A DNA stretch of 64,000 nt from Glaciimonas sp. (GTDB lineage Bacteria > Pseudomonadota > Gammaproteobacteria > Burkholderiales > Burkholderiaceae_D), in contig JABBOY010000027.1 in assembly GCA_012927585.1 (NCBI GenBank), positions 29,670 to 93,669 on the forward strand. Direction: 5' to 3'. Under the pieces are notes generated by a model, which was not told the origin of the DNA, did no database searches, and was given only the letters and a program-made list of their open reading frames with translations. A program made the translations under genes and the position numbers. Within the stretch, counting starts at the first letter, position 1. The number at the start of each line of letters is the position of its first letter. Below are positions 1-9,182 of this stretch, one piece after another.

Positions 1-516
1 GTGGTTGAAGAGGGCTTCGATATTGCATTGCGCGTCAGAAGCCTGCCGCTGGAAGACTCCAATCTGGCCGTCCGCCTGCTGGCTAATACGGAGCTCATCT
101 TGCTCGGCAGCCCAGGCTTATTTGCCCTGCATGGCAAACCGCAACACAGCGCCGATTTGAGCCGCTTTCCCACCTTGAGCATGACGCGCCCTGGCGACAA
201 ATACCTGTGGCAATTCACCAAGCCCGATGGCGGCGTCGAGGCTGTTTCACATCTGCCGCGTCTGGCCACCGACGATTTCGTTACCTTGCGTCGCGCCGCA
301 CTAAATGGCCTTGGCATCACGTATCTGCCAAAATTCATGGTGCAGGAGGATCTCGCCAGCGGTGCGCTGGAACATGTGCTGCCGGAATTGACGATTCCGC
401 AGGGCGTCGTGCACGCGCTATTTCCATCGCGTCGCGGTTTGGTGCCGGCGGTGCGGGATTTCATCGATGCGCTGGTGGAAGGCTTTGCGGCCGGTGAACA
501 AGCCTTGCTTCAGTGA
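1..516 (+). CDS. LysR-family transcriptional regulator, C-terminal part (5' end outside window)
   Basis: The 171 readable residues match the effector-binding half of LysR regulators: a periplasmic-binding-protein-like fold starting around GFDIALRV and LLGSPGLF, then a segment ending in FPSRRGLVPAVRDFIDAL, which is typical of LysR C-termini. The N-terminal helix-turn-helix must lie upstream of the window, so the GTG at base 1 is not taken as the true start. The reading frame is open to a TGA at 514-516. The target genes cannot be told from this fragment. Confidence 0.8.
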   Translation: MVEEGFDIALRVRSLPLEDSNLAVRLLANTELILLGSPGLFALHGKPQHSADLSRFPTLSMTRPGDKYLWQFTKPDGGVEAVSHLPRLATDDFVTLRRAALNGLGITYLPKFMVQEDLASGALEHVLPELTIPQGVVHALFPSRRGLVPAVRDFIDALVEGFAAGEQALLQ

Positions 517-539
517 ATTTGAAATTTTTATAAATAAAT

Positions 540-620
540 GGAGTATGTAAATAAATGCTGTATTTTACGCACGTGTATATTGCGTAACTATAAAATACAT
601 CAGTTAGTATAATTATTTTT
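540..620 (+). repeat. AT-rich intergenic repeat, copy A
   Basis: The copy begins with GGAGTAT at 540-546, carries an imperfect dyad (TTTACGCA ... TTGCGTAA), then TAAAATACA and AGTTAGTATA. The same ordered blocks occur near 4776, 11629, 39529 (minus), 57606 (minus) and 60693 (minus). It lies between the end of the LysR gene and the next ORF. Confidence 0.6.
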
Positions 621-678
621 TAAAAATTATGTGCAAATCCAAGTCCTATCGTTACCAGTCACCATCAAGAGAAAAAAC

Positions 679-1044
679 ATGATCAAAAGTGAAGCCATCA
701 AGCGTGTTAATGGGGCTATTGGCAGCCCGTTGCTCAATGAGGGCAATACGCATTGGGCAACCGTCGTTGCACATGCCGGCGATGAAGGTTGGTGGATTCA
801 TATCCCATTGCTGCAATTCAAAAAGGAGATTCACATCCTGCTCTGCAGCGAAAAGGCCAAGGTTTTCCGCCATCTGAAAATCAAGGCCAGCGAAATACTC
901 AGTCCTGCAATGAAATTCCGCTGCAAGGATCAGGTCGCCGATATTTTCATTTCCGCAGCCAGCCCCAGAAAGCTGGCCGATATCGTGCCCGGCGGCACCA
1001 AGCACAACTTCAGCAAACATATCGTCTCGGAATACCGCTTCTGA
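679..1044 (+). CDS. Hypothetical protein, 121 aa
   Basis: I do not recognise this protein. The ATG at 679 is preferred over an upstream in-frame GTG at 631 because that GTG lies next to the AT-rich repeat and encodes an unconvincing leader. Residues include a Trp-rich patch (HWATVVAHAGDEGWWIHIP) followed by alternating hydrophobic segments (FKKEIHILLCSEKAKVF) and a basic C-terminus. There is no signal peptide or membrane segment, so it is probably a small cytoplasmic alpha/beta protein. It ends 2 bp before the start of the next gene, so the two may be co-transcribed. Confidence 0.55.
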   Translation: MIKSEAIKRVNGAIGSPLLNEGNTHWATVVAHAGDEGWWIHIPLLQFKKEIHILLCSEKAKVFRHLKIKASEILSPAMKFRCKDQVADIFISAASPRKLADIVPGGTKHNFSKHIVSEYRF

Positions 1045-1046
1045 AT

Positions 1047-1478
1047 ATGTCCATATCACTTCAACAGGCCAGCATCGGCATGCGTGCCGCCGCACTATGG
1101 GCGACTTTGCTACTTGCCACCGCAACCACAGTTGCCCACGCCGCACCGCTGTTGCGCTGCCAGGTTACGTATGCCGGCACCACGCATATTGTGGAAGCTG
1201 CGCCCGGTTCGGACCCCTACAGCGTCCCATCGGTCGACATCGGCGGGCGATTCCGCTTCAAGGCCGTGGTGCTTGGCACCCCGCAACGGATCGACGTGAT
1301 CAATCTGTACGCTTACCTCGACGCCAGCCGCCAGCCGATACTGATCCATCAAGCCAAGTACTTGCCGCCTTTCAAGGCGTCCGTCACGCCCATCGCATTG
1401 ACTGGCAATAATTCTCTTTACGCCTCCAATGTGGAGCGCGAGCTTCAGTACAGTTGCACCTTGCAGGGAGTGCAGTGA
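1047..1478 (+). CDS. Small exported protein, 143 aa, upstream of a CapA-like enzyme
   Basis: The ATG at 1047 gives a clear Sec signal peptide: hydrophobic core ALWATLLLATATTVAHA with a probable cut after AHA. The mature part of about 110 residues has two cysteines (LLRCQVTY near the start, QYSCTLQG at the end) that could form a disulfide and staple a small beta-rich domain. Family unknown. Its TGA overlaps the ATG of the next gene (TGATG at 1476-1480), so the two are translationally coupled and probably act in the same envelope process. Confidence 0.7.
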   Translation: MSISLQQASIGMRAAALWATLLLATATTVAHAAPLLRCQVTYAGTTHIVEAAPGSDPYSVPSVDIGGRFRFKAVVLGTPQRIDVINLYAYLDASRQPILIHQAKYLPPFKASVTPIALTGNNSLYASNVERELQYSCTLQGVQ

Positions 1479-2488
1479 TGAAGAACCATCTTGCCAAACA
1501 CGTTAGGCACTGGATTGCCGGAGCAGCTTGGCTGGTGCTATGCATATCCAGTGTTAACGCAATCGCAGCAGAATCCGAGCCAACTGTCAGCCTGTTATTT
1601 GCGGGCGACATTGTGCTCGATGGCAAGCCCGGCAAAGCCATCGAACAGGGGCGCGATCCATTTGCGCCGTTTGCCGCAATCTTGCAAGCGGCCGACATTC
1701 GCATCGGCAATCTCGAATGCGTGGTTGCCGCCAGCGGCGATCCGGCCGATAAAAACTTCACCTTTCGCGCCCACCCGCGCGCGTTACCGGTGCTCAAACG
1801 TCACTTCGATGCGGTGGCGCTGGCGAACAATCACTCAGGCGATTTTGGTCGCGTTGCCTTTGCTGAAATGCTCGGTCTGCTCGACCGTGAGGGCATCCTC
1901 AAATTCGGCGGCGGCCACAATTTGCGCGAAGCGCACACTCCGCTCATCGTCGAGCGCAAAGGGCTCCGAATCGCGTTGCTCAGTTATAACGAATTCATGC
2001 CGCGCAGCTTCGAAGCCGATAGCAACGCTGCCGGCGTAGCGTGGAGTGAAGATGAACAAGTGGTGGCCGACATCAAGGCTGCGCGCAGCGTGCATAAAGC
2101 GGATTTGGTGATCCCGATCATGCACTGGGGCTGGGAAAACGAGACCCACTCCGGCGCGCGCCAGCGCCAGTTGGCACGCTTGATGATCGACGCCGGGGCC
2201 GACGTCATCATCGGCGGCCATCCGCACGTCACGCAAGAAATCGAGCGCTACAAGGGCAGGCCGATCATTTACAGCGTCGGCAACTTCGTGCTGGACGAAC
2301 TTGACAATCCCAATCAAGCCATCGGCTGGGTGCTGCGGCTGCAACTCGACCGCCAAGGCGTGCAGAGTTTCAAGACTAGCATCGCCCACATCGATAGCGA
2401 AGGTATCCCGCACCCGGCGCAGGAGGCAAGCAGCCCATGCTGGCAGCGCGGACAGGACGCAGCGGCGCTGTGTCGGAATGGGGATTAG
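1478..2488 (+). CDS. CapA-family metallophosphatase-like protein (poly-gamma-glutamate synthesis type)
   Basis: The 336-aa product has the CapA/PgsA calcineurin-like layout: LLFAGDIVLDG near the N-terminus, RIGNLECVV, the ALANNHSGDFG metal-site motif, PIMHWGWEN, and IIGGHPHVTQ with YSVGNFVLD. These supply the Asp, Asn and His residues expected to bind two metals. An N-terminal hydrophobic stretch (AWLVLCISSVNAIAAE) looks like a signal peptide, so it should act in the periplasm or at the membrane. The start is fixed by TGATG overlap with the preceding gene and an upstream GCAGGGAG. No capB or capC lies nearby, so a role in polyglutamate synthesis should not be assumed. Confidence 0.82.
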   Translation: MKNHLAKHVRHWIAGAAWLVLCISSVNAIAAESEPTVSLLFAGDIVLDGKPGKAIEQGRDPFAPFAAILQAADIRIGNLECVVAASGDPADKNFTFRAHPRALPVLKRHFDAVALANNHSGDFGRVAFAEMLGLLDREGILKFGGGHNLREAHTPLIVERKGLRIALLSYNEFMPRSFEADSNAAGVAWSEDEQVVADIKAARSVHKADLVIPIMHWGWENETHSGARQRQLARLMIDAGADVIIGGHPHVTQEIERYKGRPIIYSVGNFVLDELDNPNQAIGWVLRLQLDRQGVQSFKTSIAHIDSEGIPHPAQEASSPCWQRGQDAAALCRNGD

Positions 2489-2498
2489 GTCGCTCGCG

Positions 2499-3518
2499 TC
2501 AGTCGTTTTCCATTTCAGGTGCATAACCGCCGCGCATGGCGAGACTGTTCAAGCGGGCACGTTTGAGCAAAACCTGCTGGGCCGCTTTAATATTCTCCGG
2601 CTTGCCGCCCCAGGCCAGCAACACCGGCTGCTGCAACGCACGGCCATACGAAAAACCAAGTCGCCACGGCGACGGCCGGTCGCAGCGATTCAAGGCATTC
2701 AAGTTGGCAGTGGCTTGTACCGGGCTCAGGCCGCCGGAGAGAAAGTTGATGCCGGGTACCGCAGCGGGAACAGTCCGGCGCAGGACTTTGAGCGTGATAG
2801 CAGCGACTGCTTCAGGACTGGATTCGGGCTGCTCCTTGCCGGCTACTACCATATTGGGTTTCAGCAGCAGGTGTTCGAGTACCACGTGATGGCGGCAGAG
2901 GGCATGAAACACTGCATGCAGAACGGCTTCGGTAACCTCTGCGCAGCGTTCGATACTGTGATCGCCGTCCATCAGGACTTCCGGCTCGACAATCGGCACC
3001 AAGCCTTCGCTCTGGCATACTGCAGCATAACGCGCCAGCATTTCCGCATTAGCTGCGATGCCGGATGTGCTCGGGGCATGTTCGGAAATGGCATAAATTT
3101 CGCGCCATTTGGCGAAACGGCCGCCCTGATCCCGATAGGTTTGCAACCGTTGCGCCAAGCCATCCAGTCCCTGTGTGACAAGATCGCCCGGATGCAAGGC
3201 CAGTTGTATATTGCCCTTGTCCACCTTGATGCCGGGAACGATTTTTTGTCCCCAGGCAAGTGCTGGAAATAGTGTGCCGTCATCGGTTTTCTGGGTCAAG
3301 GTTTCCTCGAACAGAATGACGCCGCTGATGTATTCGCCCAATCCCGGAGTGCTCAAAAGCAAGGATCGGTAAGCGCGTCGGTTTTCTTCCGTGGACGCGA
3401 GGTCGATTGCTTTGAAACGCTTTGCAATAGTGGGTTCGCTTTCATCGGCAGCAAGGATGCCGCGCCCTGCTTGCACCATATCCTCGATCGTGGCCTGTAA
3501 ATAATCCTGATTAATCAT
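2499..3518 (-). CDS. Class I fructose-bisphosphate aldolase
   Basis: This glycolytic/gluconeogenic enzyme reversibly cleaves fructose 1,6-bisphosphate. The 339-aa protein matches the eukaryote-like class I family: GILAADESEPTIAKRF near the N-terminus, VEPEVLMDGDHSIERC mid-protein, and LLKPNMVVAG with the Schiff-base lysine at about residue 220. Near the C-terminus is FLSGGLSPVQATANLNALN. The ATG at 3518 is chosen over a longer upstream start because AAGGAGA sits just before it. It is convergent with the CapA-like gene, 10 bp away. Confidence 0.93.
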   Translation of the reverse strand: MINQDYLQATIEDMVQAGRGILAADESEPTIAKRFKAIDLASTEENRRAYRSLLLSTPGLGEYISGVILFEETLTQKTDDGTLFPALAWGQKIVPGIKVDKGNIQLALHPGDLVTQGLDGLAQRLQTYRDQGGRFAKWREIYAISEHAPSTSGIAANAEMLARYAAVCQSEGLVPIVEPEVLMDGDHSIERCAEVTEAVLHAVFHALCRHHVVLEHLLLKPNMVVAGKEQPESSPEAVAAITLKVLRRTVPAAVPGINFLSGGLSPVQATANLNALNRCDRPSPWRLGFSYGRALQQPVLLAWGGKPENIKAAQQVLLKRARLNSLAMRGGYAPEMEND

Positions 3519-3753
3519 GATCCTTCTCCTTGGCGGTGGTTTAGTTGCGACGTTCACATTACCGAGAATACTTTATCGTGCGATACCTCAGTATTTTATG
3601 GGTTAACAGAATTTCGTTGTTCGAGACACATCGGTAGAATGTAGCAGCAGTGCAGTAGTCGGTTGGGCCGGTGCCGCATCAGCCCAGCGTGCTGTACACA
3701 ATATTGGACTAAAAAATCCAGCCTAACGCCCGGACAGAAAATCTGCCACCCGG

Positions 3754-4494
3754 CTATCCATCCAGTTCCGCATAGTGCCGAAAAATGCCTTGCTGGTTGA
3801 ATGGCAAGTGCCGGCTTGAGGCTAAATAGGCGGCGATGCGCGGGCGCAACGCGACGCGCTTATGCAGCGCGATCAAGCGTGGGTACGTCGGTGCCAGCGC
3901 CTTTATCGTGTGCGGAAATGCGTAGCGCAAACCGGCGATAATCTGGAACATCGATAAATCGACATAGGACAGCGCATCGCCTAGCAAGTAAGCGTCGCCG
4001 CTGCCGCTATTAGCGCAGTTAGATTCCAGGATGCGCTCAAAATAGCCGAAAAACTTCGGCAGGCGTGCAGCGGTAAAATCTTGCGCGCGCCGCAGTGCTT
4101 CCGGTTTTTGATCCTTGTAATACAGGCCCCCGGAGACCGGGTGATGGGTATCGTGTATCTCGGTCACCAGGTCGGCAATCGTGAGTTGCAATTGGTGTGC
4201 CCAGAGTCGATTCGGTTCATCTTTCGGCGCCAATCCGAGTCGCGGCCCCAGGAACAGCAGTATGTTGGCAGTCTGTCCGATGATCTGGTCTCCGACTTTC
4301 AGGAACGGCGGTGCAAATGGCGGCTGGGCGAGATCGTTGCTTTCCAGTAATTGCATCATCGCCGGTAGGCCCATGCCGTTGCGTTCCGTGCCACGGGCGA
4401 CATCGTCATAATCGGCGCCAGAATCTTCTAATGCTAGTCGTATGAATTCTCCTCGGCCTTGTATGGTGGGCCAGTAATACAGTTGGTAGCGCAT
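3754..4494 (-). CDS. Glutathione S-transferase family protein
   Basis: The 246-aa product has an N-terminal thioredoxin-like domain (MRYQLYYWPTIQGRGEFIR, where an early Tyr is the likely thiolate-activating residue; GQTANILLFLG is the glutathione-binding turn). A helical C-terminal domain contains LLGDALSYVDLSMFQII, the conserved N-capping region of GST domain 2. The look is sigma/Nu-like. The ATG at 4494 is preferred over a longer ORF start because CGGAGAA precedes it by a proper spacing. The substrate is unknown; detoxification of electrophiles is the general family role. Confidence 0.85.
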   Translation of the reverse strand: MRYQLYYWPTIQGRGEFIRLALEDSGADYDDVARGTERNGMGLPAMMQLLESNDLAQPPFAPPFLKVGDQIIGQTANILLFLGPRLGLAPKDEPNRLWAHQLQLTIADLVTEIHDTHHPVSGGLYYKDQKPEALRRAQDFTAARLPKFFGYFERILESNCANSGSGDAYLLGDALSYVDLSMFQIIAGLRYAFPHTIKALAPTYPRLIALHKRVALRPRIAAYLASSRHLPFNQQGIFRHYAELDG

Positions 4495-4978
4495 GGGCAG
4501 ATTCTCCGCAGTTAGTGACGCAATAGGGGGCAAACAAGTTTGCATTTAACGCCATACGATTATCGCGCCAGATGATGTGGCGCGATAGCATTTTGACTAT
4601 TTTAATTATCCAGTTTGCGGTAACTTGTCGTGGGTTCCAATTCCGAACCAGCACTCCCACCTTGGCAGCCAAAGTTGGGGTTGAAATCTACTTACACGGG
4701 CATTACGAGTTCCTCTTTTGCAAACAAAAAGCATTCAAGATAGCCCGAGTAATTTTATAAATTTTTTATTTATTAGGAGTATGCCAAAAAATGCCATAGT
4801 TTCCGCATTGTTTAATTGCGGTAATTTTAAATACAGTTAGTAGTATACTTTTTCCCCAGAAACGCTTAAAACTGCTGGCAGCAAATTGCTGCTGTCGATA
4901 AAATCGTCGTCCACCACATTTTTGACGCGCTTCCAACCAGCAAGCTTTCAACAACCCTTATCTTTCAACAACTCTTAT
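4495..4978. other. 484-bp intergenic region between divergent GST and MFS genes
   Basis: No convincing gene is present. The short frames on both strands lack family resemblance. The region is AT-rich towards the MFS gene and contains AT-rich repeat copy B at 4776-4855. It should hold both divergent promoters, but no clear -35/-10 pair can be singled out by eye. Confidence 0.5.
4776..4855 (+). repeat. AT-rich intergenic repeat, copy B
   Basis: Blocks in order are GGAGTAT (4776-4782), AAAAAAT, TTTCCGCATTG with its partner AATTGCGG, TTTTAAATACAGTT, then TAGTATACTTTTT. It aligns closely with the reverse complement of the copy at 60617-60693. Confidence 0.65.
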
Positions 4979-6304
4979 ATGCATCGATCCGGCCAGTTTT
5001 CCCTGCTCTTTCAGCAGCGTTTCGGACCTTTTTTTTGGACCCAGTTTTTTGGCGCGTTTAACGATAACGTGTTCAAGACCGCATTGCTGACCATCATCAC
5101 TTACGACGCCTTGCGCTGGACCAGGATGGACGTTGGCTTGTTGAATAACCTGATTCCGGGGCTGTTCATTTTGCCGTTCGTGCTGTTTTCCGCGCTGTCG
5201 GGACAATTTGCCGACAAGTTCGACAAGGCGCGCATGGCGCGTGTTGTGAAGTTGCTTGAAATTGGCATCATGCTGGTCGCTGCCTATGGCTGGATGACGC
5301 ACAACTTGTGGATTCTGGTGGCTGCGGTGGTTGGCATGGGGTTGCACTCGACGTTGTTTGGTCCGGTGAAATACGCCTATTTGCCGCAGCATTTGAAACG
5401 CGAAGAGTTGATCGGCGGCAATGGCATGGTGGAAATGGGCACTTTCGTGGGCATCCTGCTAGGCGAGGTGCTGGGTGCGGTGTTGGTGGTGCAAAAGCCG
5501 TGGGGGCTGCAACTCATCGCCGGCAGTACGATTGCCTTCGCGCTAGTCGGCTGGCGGGCCAGTCGCGCTATTCCACCGACGCCTGCACCAGCGCCAGATT
5601 TACAGATTAACTGGAACCCGTGGCGCGAGACGTTGCGCAATCTGCGTTTTTCGCGCCAGAACCGCCCCGTATTTTTGGCTATGCTGGGCAATTCGTGGTT
5701 CTGGTTTTACGGCGCGATCGTGCTGGCGCAGTTTCCGGTGTATGCGCGCGATTACCTGCACGGCGACCATAGTGTGTTCGTGTTGCTGCTGACCATGTTT
5801 TCACTCGGCATCGGTGCTGGCTCGTTATGGTGCGAACGCTTGTCAAAGGGCAGGGTGGAGATTGGGCTGGTGCCGCTGGGTGCGATGGGCTTGACGGTGT
5901 TCGGCTTCGATTTATTTCTCGCCAGTATCGGTTATGCCGGCATCGCCAATACAGCAATGATCGATATGCGCGGTTTTGTCGCACAACACGGCAGCCTGCG
6001 AATTCTGCTCGATTGCCTGCTGATCGGTATTTTTGGCGGCTTGTACATCGTGCCGCTGTTCGCGCTGATCCAGACCCGCTGCGATCCGCAACACGTGTCG
6101 CGCACCATCGCCGGCATGAATATTCTGAATGCGTTGTTCATGGTTGGCGCTGCGCTAGTGGCAATGGTCTTGCTGAAAATGGGCTGCAGCATCCCGCAGA
6201 TCTTCATGGTGACGGCGGTACTGAATGCGCTGGTGGCGCTGGCGATTTTTTCAACGGTGCCGGAATTCTGGGTGCGATTTGTGGCATGGCTGGCTGGCCG
6301 TTAG
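4979..6304 (+). CDS. MFS transporter, LplT-like (lysophospholipid transporter type)
   Basis: The 441-aa product has about 12 hydrophobic segments. Its N-terminus, FFWTQFFGAFNDNVFKTALL, is the hallmark of the LplT/Aas-linked MFS branch that moves lysophospholipids across the inner membrane. GQFADKFDKARMARVVK is the cytoplasmic loop 2-3 motif (family form DxxDR/K). The ATG at 4979 is preferred to an in-frame start at 4886, which would place the start in untranslatable-looking leader sequence just after repeat copy B. The acyltransferase partner found in some genomes is absent next door; aroC follows at 41 bp. Confidence 0.82.
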   Translation: MHRSGQFSLLFQQRFGPFFWTQFFGAFNDNVFKTALLTIITYDALRWTRMDVGLLNNLIPGLFILPFVLFSALSGQFADKFDKARMARVVKLLEIGIMLVAAYGWMTHNLWILVAAVVGMGLHSTLFGPVKYAYLPQHLKREELIGGNGMVEMGTFVGILLGEVLGAVLVVQKPWGLQLIAGSTIAFALVGWRASRAIPPTPAPAPDLQINWNPWRETLRNLRFSRQNRPVFLAMLGNSWFWFYGAIVLAQFPVYARDYLHGDHSVFVLLLTMFSLGIGAGSLWCERLSKGRVEIGLVPLGAMGLTVFGFDLFLASIGYAGIANTAMIDMRGFVAQHGSLRILLDCLLIGIFGGLYIVPLFALIQTRCDPQHVSRTIAGMNILNALFMVGAALVAMVLLKMGCSIPQIFMVTAVLNALVALAIFSTVPEFWVRFVAWLAGR

Positions 6305-6344
6305 GCTGGTAAAATCATTTTTTCCAGATTAATGGGCCTACTCT

Positions 6345-7448
6345 ATGTCCGGCAATACTTTCGGCACACTCTTCACCGTCACCACCTTTGGCGAATCACA
6401 CGGCCCGGCTATCGGCTGTGTCATCGATGGTTGCCCGCCGGGCATGGCCTTGTCGGAAGCCGACATCCAGCCTGATCTGGATCGCCGCAAACCCGGCACC
6501 TCGCGTCACGTCACGCAACGGCAAGAGTCCGACACGGTGGAAATCCTGTCCGGCGTGTATCTGGGCCAGACCACCGGCACCCCGATTGCGCTCTTGATCC
6601 GCAACGAAGACCAGCGCAGCAAGGATTACGGCAATATTGCCGAAACCTTCCGGCCCGGCCATGCCGACTATACCTATTGGCAAAAATACGGCATTCGCGA
6701 CCCGCGCGGCGGCGGTCGCTCGTCGGCTCGGCTGACCGCGCCGGTGGTGGGCGCGGCTGCCATCGCTAAGAAATGGCTACTGCAGCAATACGGCACCACT
6801 TTCACCGGCTGCATGAGCCAGTTGGGCGAAATCGGGATTCCGTTTGAATCCTGGGAACATGTGCGCAACAATCCGTTCTTTGCGGCGACCGGCAACCTCG
6901 GCGTCATTGCGCAGCTGGAGGAATACATGGATGCGTTGCGCAAAGCCGGCGACTCGATCGGCGCTCGCATTGATGTGGCGGCGCAAAATGTGCCAGTCGG
7001 CTTGGGTGAGCCGATTTACGACAAGCTCGATGCCGAGATTGCGTACGCGATGATGGGCATCAATGCGGTCAAAGGCGTGGAAATCGGCGCCGGTTTTAAA
7101 TCCGTGGTGCAAAAAGGTTCGGAGCACGGCGATGAACTCACGCCGCAGGGTTTCGTCGGCAATAACTCCGGTGGCATGCTGGGTGGCATTTCGACCGGAC
7201 AGGACATTACGGTATCGATTGCAATCAAGCCAACTTCGTCGATACGCATACCGCGGCGCTCGATTGATAAGGATGGCACGCCCAGCACGGTAGAAACTTT
7301 CGGGCGACACGATCCTTGCGTAGGTATTCGCGCCACCCCGATTGCCGAAGCGATGCTGGCTCTGGTATTGATGGATCACGCGTTACGGCATCGGGCCCAG
7401 TGCGGCGATGTACGGGTGAACACGCCGAAGATTGCTGCGCACGATTGA
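6345..7448 (+). CDS. aroC: Chorismate synthase
   Basis: Catalyses the last shikimate step, EPSP to chorismate, using reduced FMN. The 367-aa length is normal. Family signatures are visible: [14 protein letters not shown] near residue 15, [17 protein letters not shown], the [11 protein letters not shown] flavin/substrate loop, and near the C-terminus [18 protein letters not shown]. The ATG at 6345 is the first good start after the MFS gene. A palindrome and a hairpin terminator follow it. Confidence 0.97.
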   Translation: MSGNTFGTLFTVTTFGESHGPAIGCVIDGCPPGMALSEADIQPDLDRRKPGTSRHVTQRQESDTVEILSGVYLGQTTGTPIALLIRNEDQRSKDYGNIAETFRPGHADYTYWQKYGIRDPRGGGRSSARLTAPVVGAAAIAKKWLLQQYGTTFTGCMSQLGEIGIPFESWEHVRNNPFFAATGNLGVIAQLEEYMDALRKAGDSIGARIDVAAQNVPVGLGEPIYDKLDAEIAYAMMGINAVKGVEIGAGFKSVVQKGSEHGDELTPQGFVGNNSGGMLGGISTGQDITVSIAIKPTSSIRIPRRSIDKDGTPSTVETFGRHDPCVGIRATPIAEAMLALVLMDHALRHRAQCGDVRVNTPKIAAHD

Positions 7449-7452
7449 TGTA

Positions 7453-7500
7453 GTAGTGCAGGCCCCTGTGCCTGCATGCAGGCACAGGGGCCTGCACTAC
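7453..7500. repeat. 48-bp perfect palindrome, GTAGTGCAGG family
   Basis: GTAGTGCAGGCCCCTGTGCC at the left pairs perfectly with its reverse complement at the right, with TGCATGCA at the centre. The outer arms (GTAGTGCAGGC ... GCCTGCACTAC) recur at 11744-11799. Placed just after aroC, it could act as a REP-like element or block transcription. Confidence 0.8.
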
Positions 7501-7522
7501 TAAAATACGGAGTGGAATAGAA

Positions 7523-7550
7523 AAAAGGGTGAACCGAAGTTCACCCTTTT
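7523..7550. terminator. Bidirectional Rho-independent terminator
   Basis: The 12-bp arms AAAAGGGTGAAC and GTTCACCCTTTT flank a CGAA loop. A-tract and T-tract on the two sides allow it to work for aroC (plus) and for the tRNA genes (minus). Confidence 0.85.
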
Positions 7551-7557
7551 TAATGTC

Positions 7558-7634
7558 TGGCGGAGTGGACGGGACTCGAACCCGCGACCCCCGGCGTGAC
7601 AGGCCGGTATTCTAACCAGCTGAACTACCACTCC
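7558..7634 (-). tRNA. tRNA-Asp (GTC)
   Basis: Read on the minus strand, the 77 nt begin GGAGTGGTAGTTCAGCTGG and end GGTTCGAGTCCCGTCCACTCCGCCA-like with encoded CCA. The acceptor stem GGAGTGG pairs with CCACTCC, and the anticodon loop reads CTGTCAC with anticodon GTC. It is followed on the minus strand by the hairpin at 7523-7550 and probably shares a transcript with the upstream tRNA-Val. Confidence 0.95.
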
Positions 7635-7678
7635 TAATTAAAACTATTTGCAAGCTGTCACCGTTGCTGTTTGACTGA

Positions 7679-7754
7679 TGGTGGGTGCTGAGAGGCTCGA
7701 ACTCCCGACCTACGCCTTGTAAGGGCGCCGCTCTACCAACTGAGCTAAGCACCC
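7679..7754 (-). tRNA. tRNA-Val (TAC)
   Basis: Read on the minus strand, the 76 nt begin GGGTGCTTAGCTCAGTTGG and end with AGCACCC plus A and encoded CCA. The anticodon stem GCGCC/GGCGT encloses the loop CTTACAA, giving anticodon TAC (valine). It lies 44 bp upstream of tRNA-Asp on the same strand. Confidence 0.95.
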
Positions 7755-8009
7755 ATATTCTTTGCTTAGTCAGCCAAACCATCGATGATTTTGTTGCAGC
7801 ACCGAAGAAGCGAGACTATACAGGGGGTTTCTGATTTTGACTAGCTCTTGCAAGGTGTATTTTAATATTTTTGCTCTCGTAACGGTTTCTCCCGCGTGCC
7901 GATGGGCAATGCTTCGGGTTAAACTCGGGCCTTGCGGTTCGCTGTGTCCAGCCAGTAGCGTTAATGCGATATAAACCCAAATCGTGCATTTATTTTCCAT
8001 AGGTTCTCC

Positions 8010-9026
8010 ATGACTCGTCCTCGTTTTTTGCCCGATGATTTCACTCTGGCATTGATTTTTGTCGTTATCGTCGCCAGCATTTTTCCTTGCGAGGGGCCGG
8101 TTGCAGTCGCTTTTGAGTGGGTCACCAACTTTGCCATCGGACTGCTGTTCTTTTTGCATGGAGCCAAACTGCCGCGTGAAGCAGTGGTTGCCGGCATGCG
8201 CCACTGGCGCTTGCACTTGACTGTAATGGCATGTACTTTTCTAATGTTTCCTGTATTGGGGCTACTCCTCAAGCCGCTCTTGTTGCCGCTGGTGACGCCT
8301 GAGTTATATCTGGGCATCCTGTTTTTGTGCGTACTGCCGTCTACTGTTCAGTCGTCGATTGTATTCACTGCAGTGGCCAGAGGTAATGTGGCGGCCGCTA
8401 TTGTCAGTGCTTCCGCGTCCAACCTGATTGGCATATTTCTCACGCCGCTGTTGGTGGGTTTGCTGGTGGTCGCAGACAGCGCCAACCATTCTTCAGCCGA
8501 TTCCATTATTCGTATCGCATTGCAACTGCTGCTGCCTTTCATCGCCGGCCAGATTGCCCGCAAATGGATAGGGCGTTGGGTTGATCGTCATAAATCAGGG
8601 CTGAAATTTATCGATCAGGGCTCCATCCTGCTGGTGGTATATACGGCGTTCAGCGCATCGGTCGGACAGGGTTTGTGGCAACAGTTGCCGCTGCGGGCGC
8701 TGGGCGGTCTGTTCATCGCCAGTGCGATATTGCTGGCGCTGGCGATAGTCATTACTACCTTTGCTGCGCGCCGTTTGGGCTTCAATAAGGAAGATGAAAT
8801 CGCTATCGTGTTTTGCGGCTCCAAAAAAAGTTTGGCGAGTGGCGTGCCGATGGCCAATGTATTGTTTGTCAGCCATGCGGTTGGCGCTATCGTATTGCCA
8901 TTAATGCTATTTCACCAGATCCAGTTGATGGCGTGTGCGGTGCTGGCGCAGCGTTATGCAGCCCGCTTGCCGGTTGGTGAAAAGAAAGAAAGCACGCTGC
9001 CATCCTCTTCGCCTGAATTAAAGTGA
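8010..9026 (+). CDS. Bile acid:sodium symporter-like (SBF/YfeH type) transporter
   Basis: The 338-aa polytopic protein has about 9-10 hydrophobic helices (for example FTLALIFVVIVASIFP and HLTVMACTFLMFPVLGLLL). It carries the conserved pattern LPSTVQSSIVFTAVARGNVAAA and a later FCGSKKSLASGVPMA, both typical of the SBF-like branch that includes E. coli YfeH. These act in the inner membrane; the substrate of this branch is not firmly known. The ATG at 8010 fits an N-terminus entering the first helix after about 15 residues. It stands alone after the divergent tRNA genes. Confidence 0.85.
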   Translation: MTRPRFLPDDFTLALIFVVIVASIFPCEGPVAVAFEWVTNFAIGLLFFLHGAKLPREAVVAGMRHWRLHLTVMACTFLMFPVLGLLLKPLLLPLVTPELYLGILFLCVLPSTVQSSIVFTAVARGNVAAAIVSASASNLIGIFLTPLLVGLLVVADSANHSSADSIIRIALQLLLPFIAGQIARKWIGRWVDRHKSGLKFIDQGSILLVVYTAFSASVGQGLWQQLPLRALGGLFIASAILLALAIVITTFAARRLGFNKEDEIAIVFCGSKKSLASGVPMANVLFVSHAVGAIVLPLMLFHQIQLMACAVLAQRYAARLPVGEKKESTLPSSSPELK

Positions 9027-9182
9027 AGGTGATTTTCTGCATGTGGTCGAGGCGCCGATAAAATCCTGTACTTCTGAAAATTATTGCCTGTTTTGGCATA
9101 GATACAAAAATCCTGTTTATAAGTAATCCGCTGTACAATTAATTTTGAACGGTCGTGCTTTTAATATAAATGGGGAGACAGC

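Noticed and set aside
1478..2488. Calling the CapA-like gene part of a capsule locus
   Set aside because: No capB, capC or other capsule genes lie near it; the polysaccharide locus begins 11.5 kb away.
7770..8216. Minus-strand 148-codon frame upstream of the SBF-like transporter
   Set aside because: It runs antisense into the transporter gene, has no ribosome site and no family resemblance.
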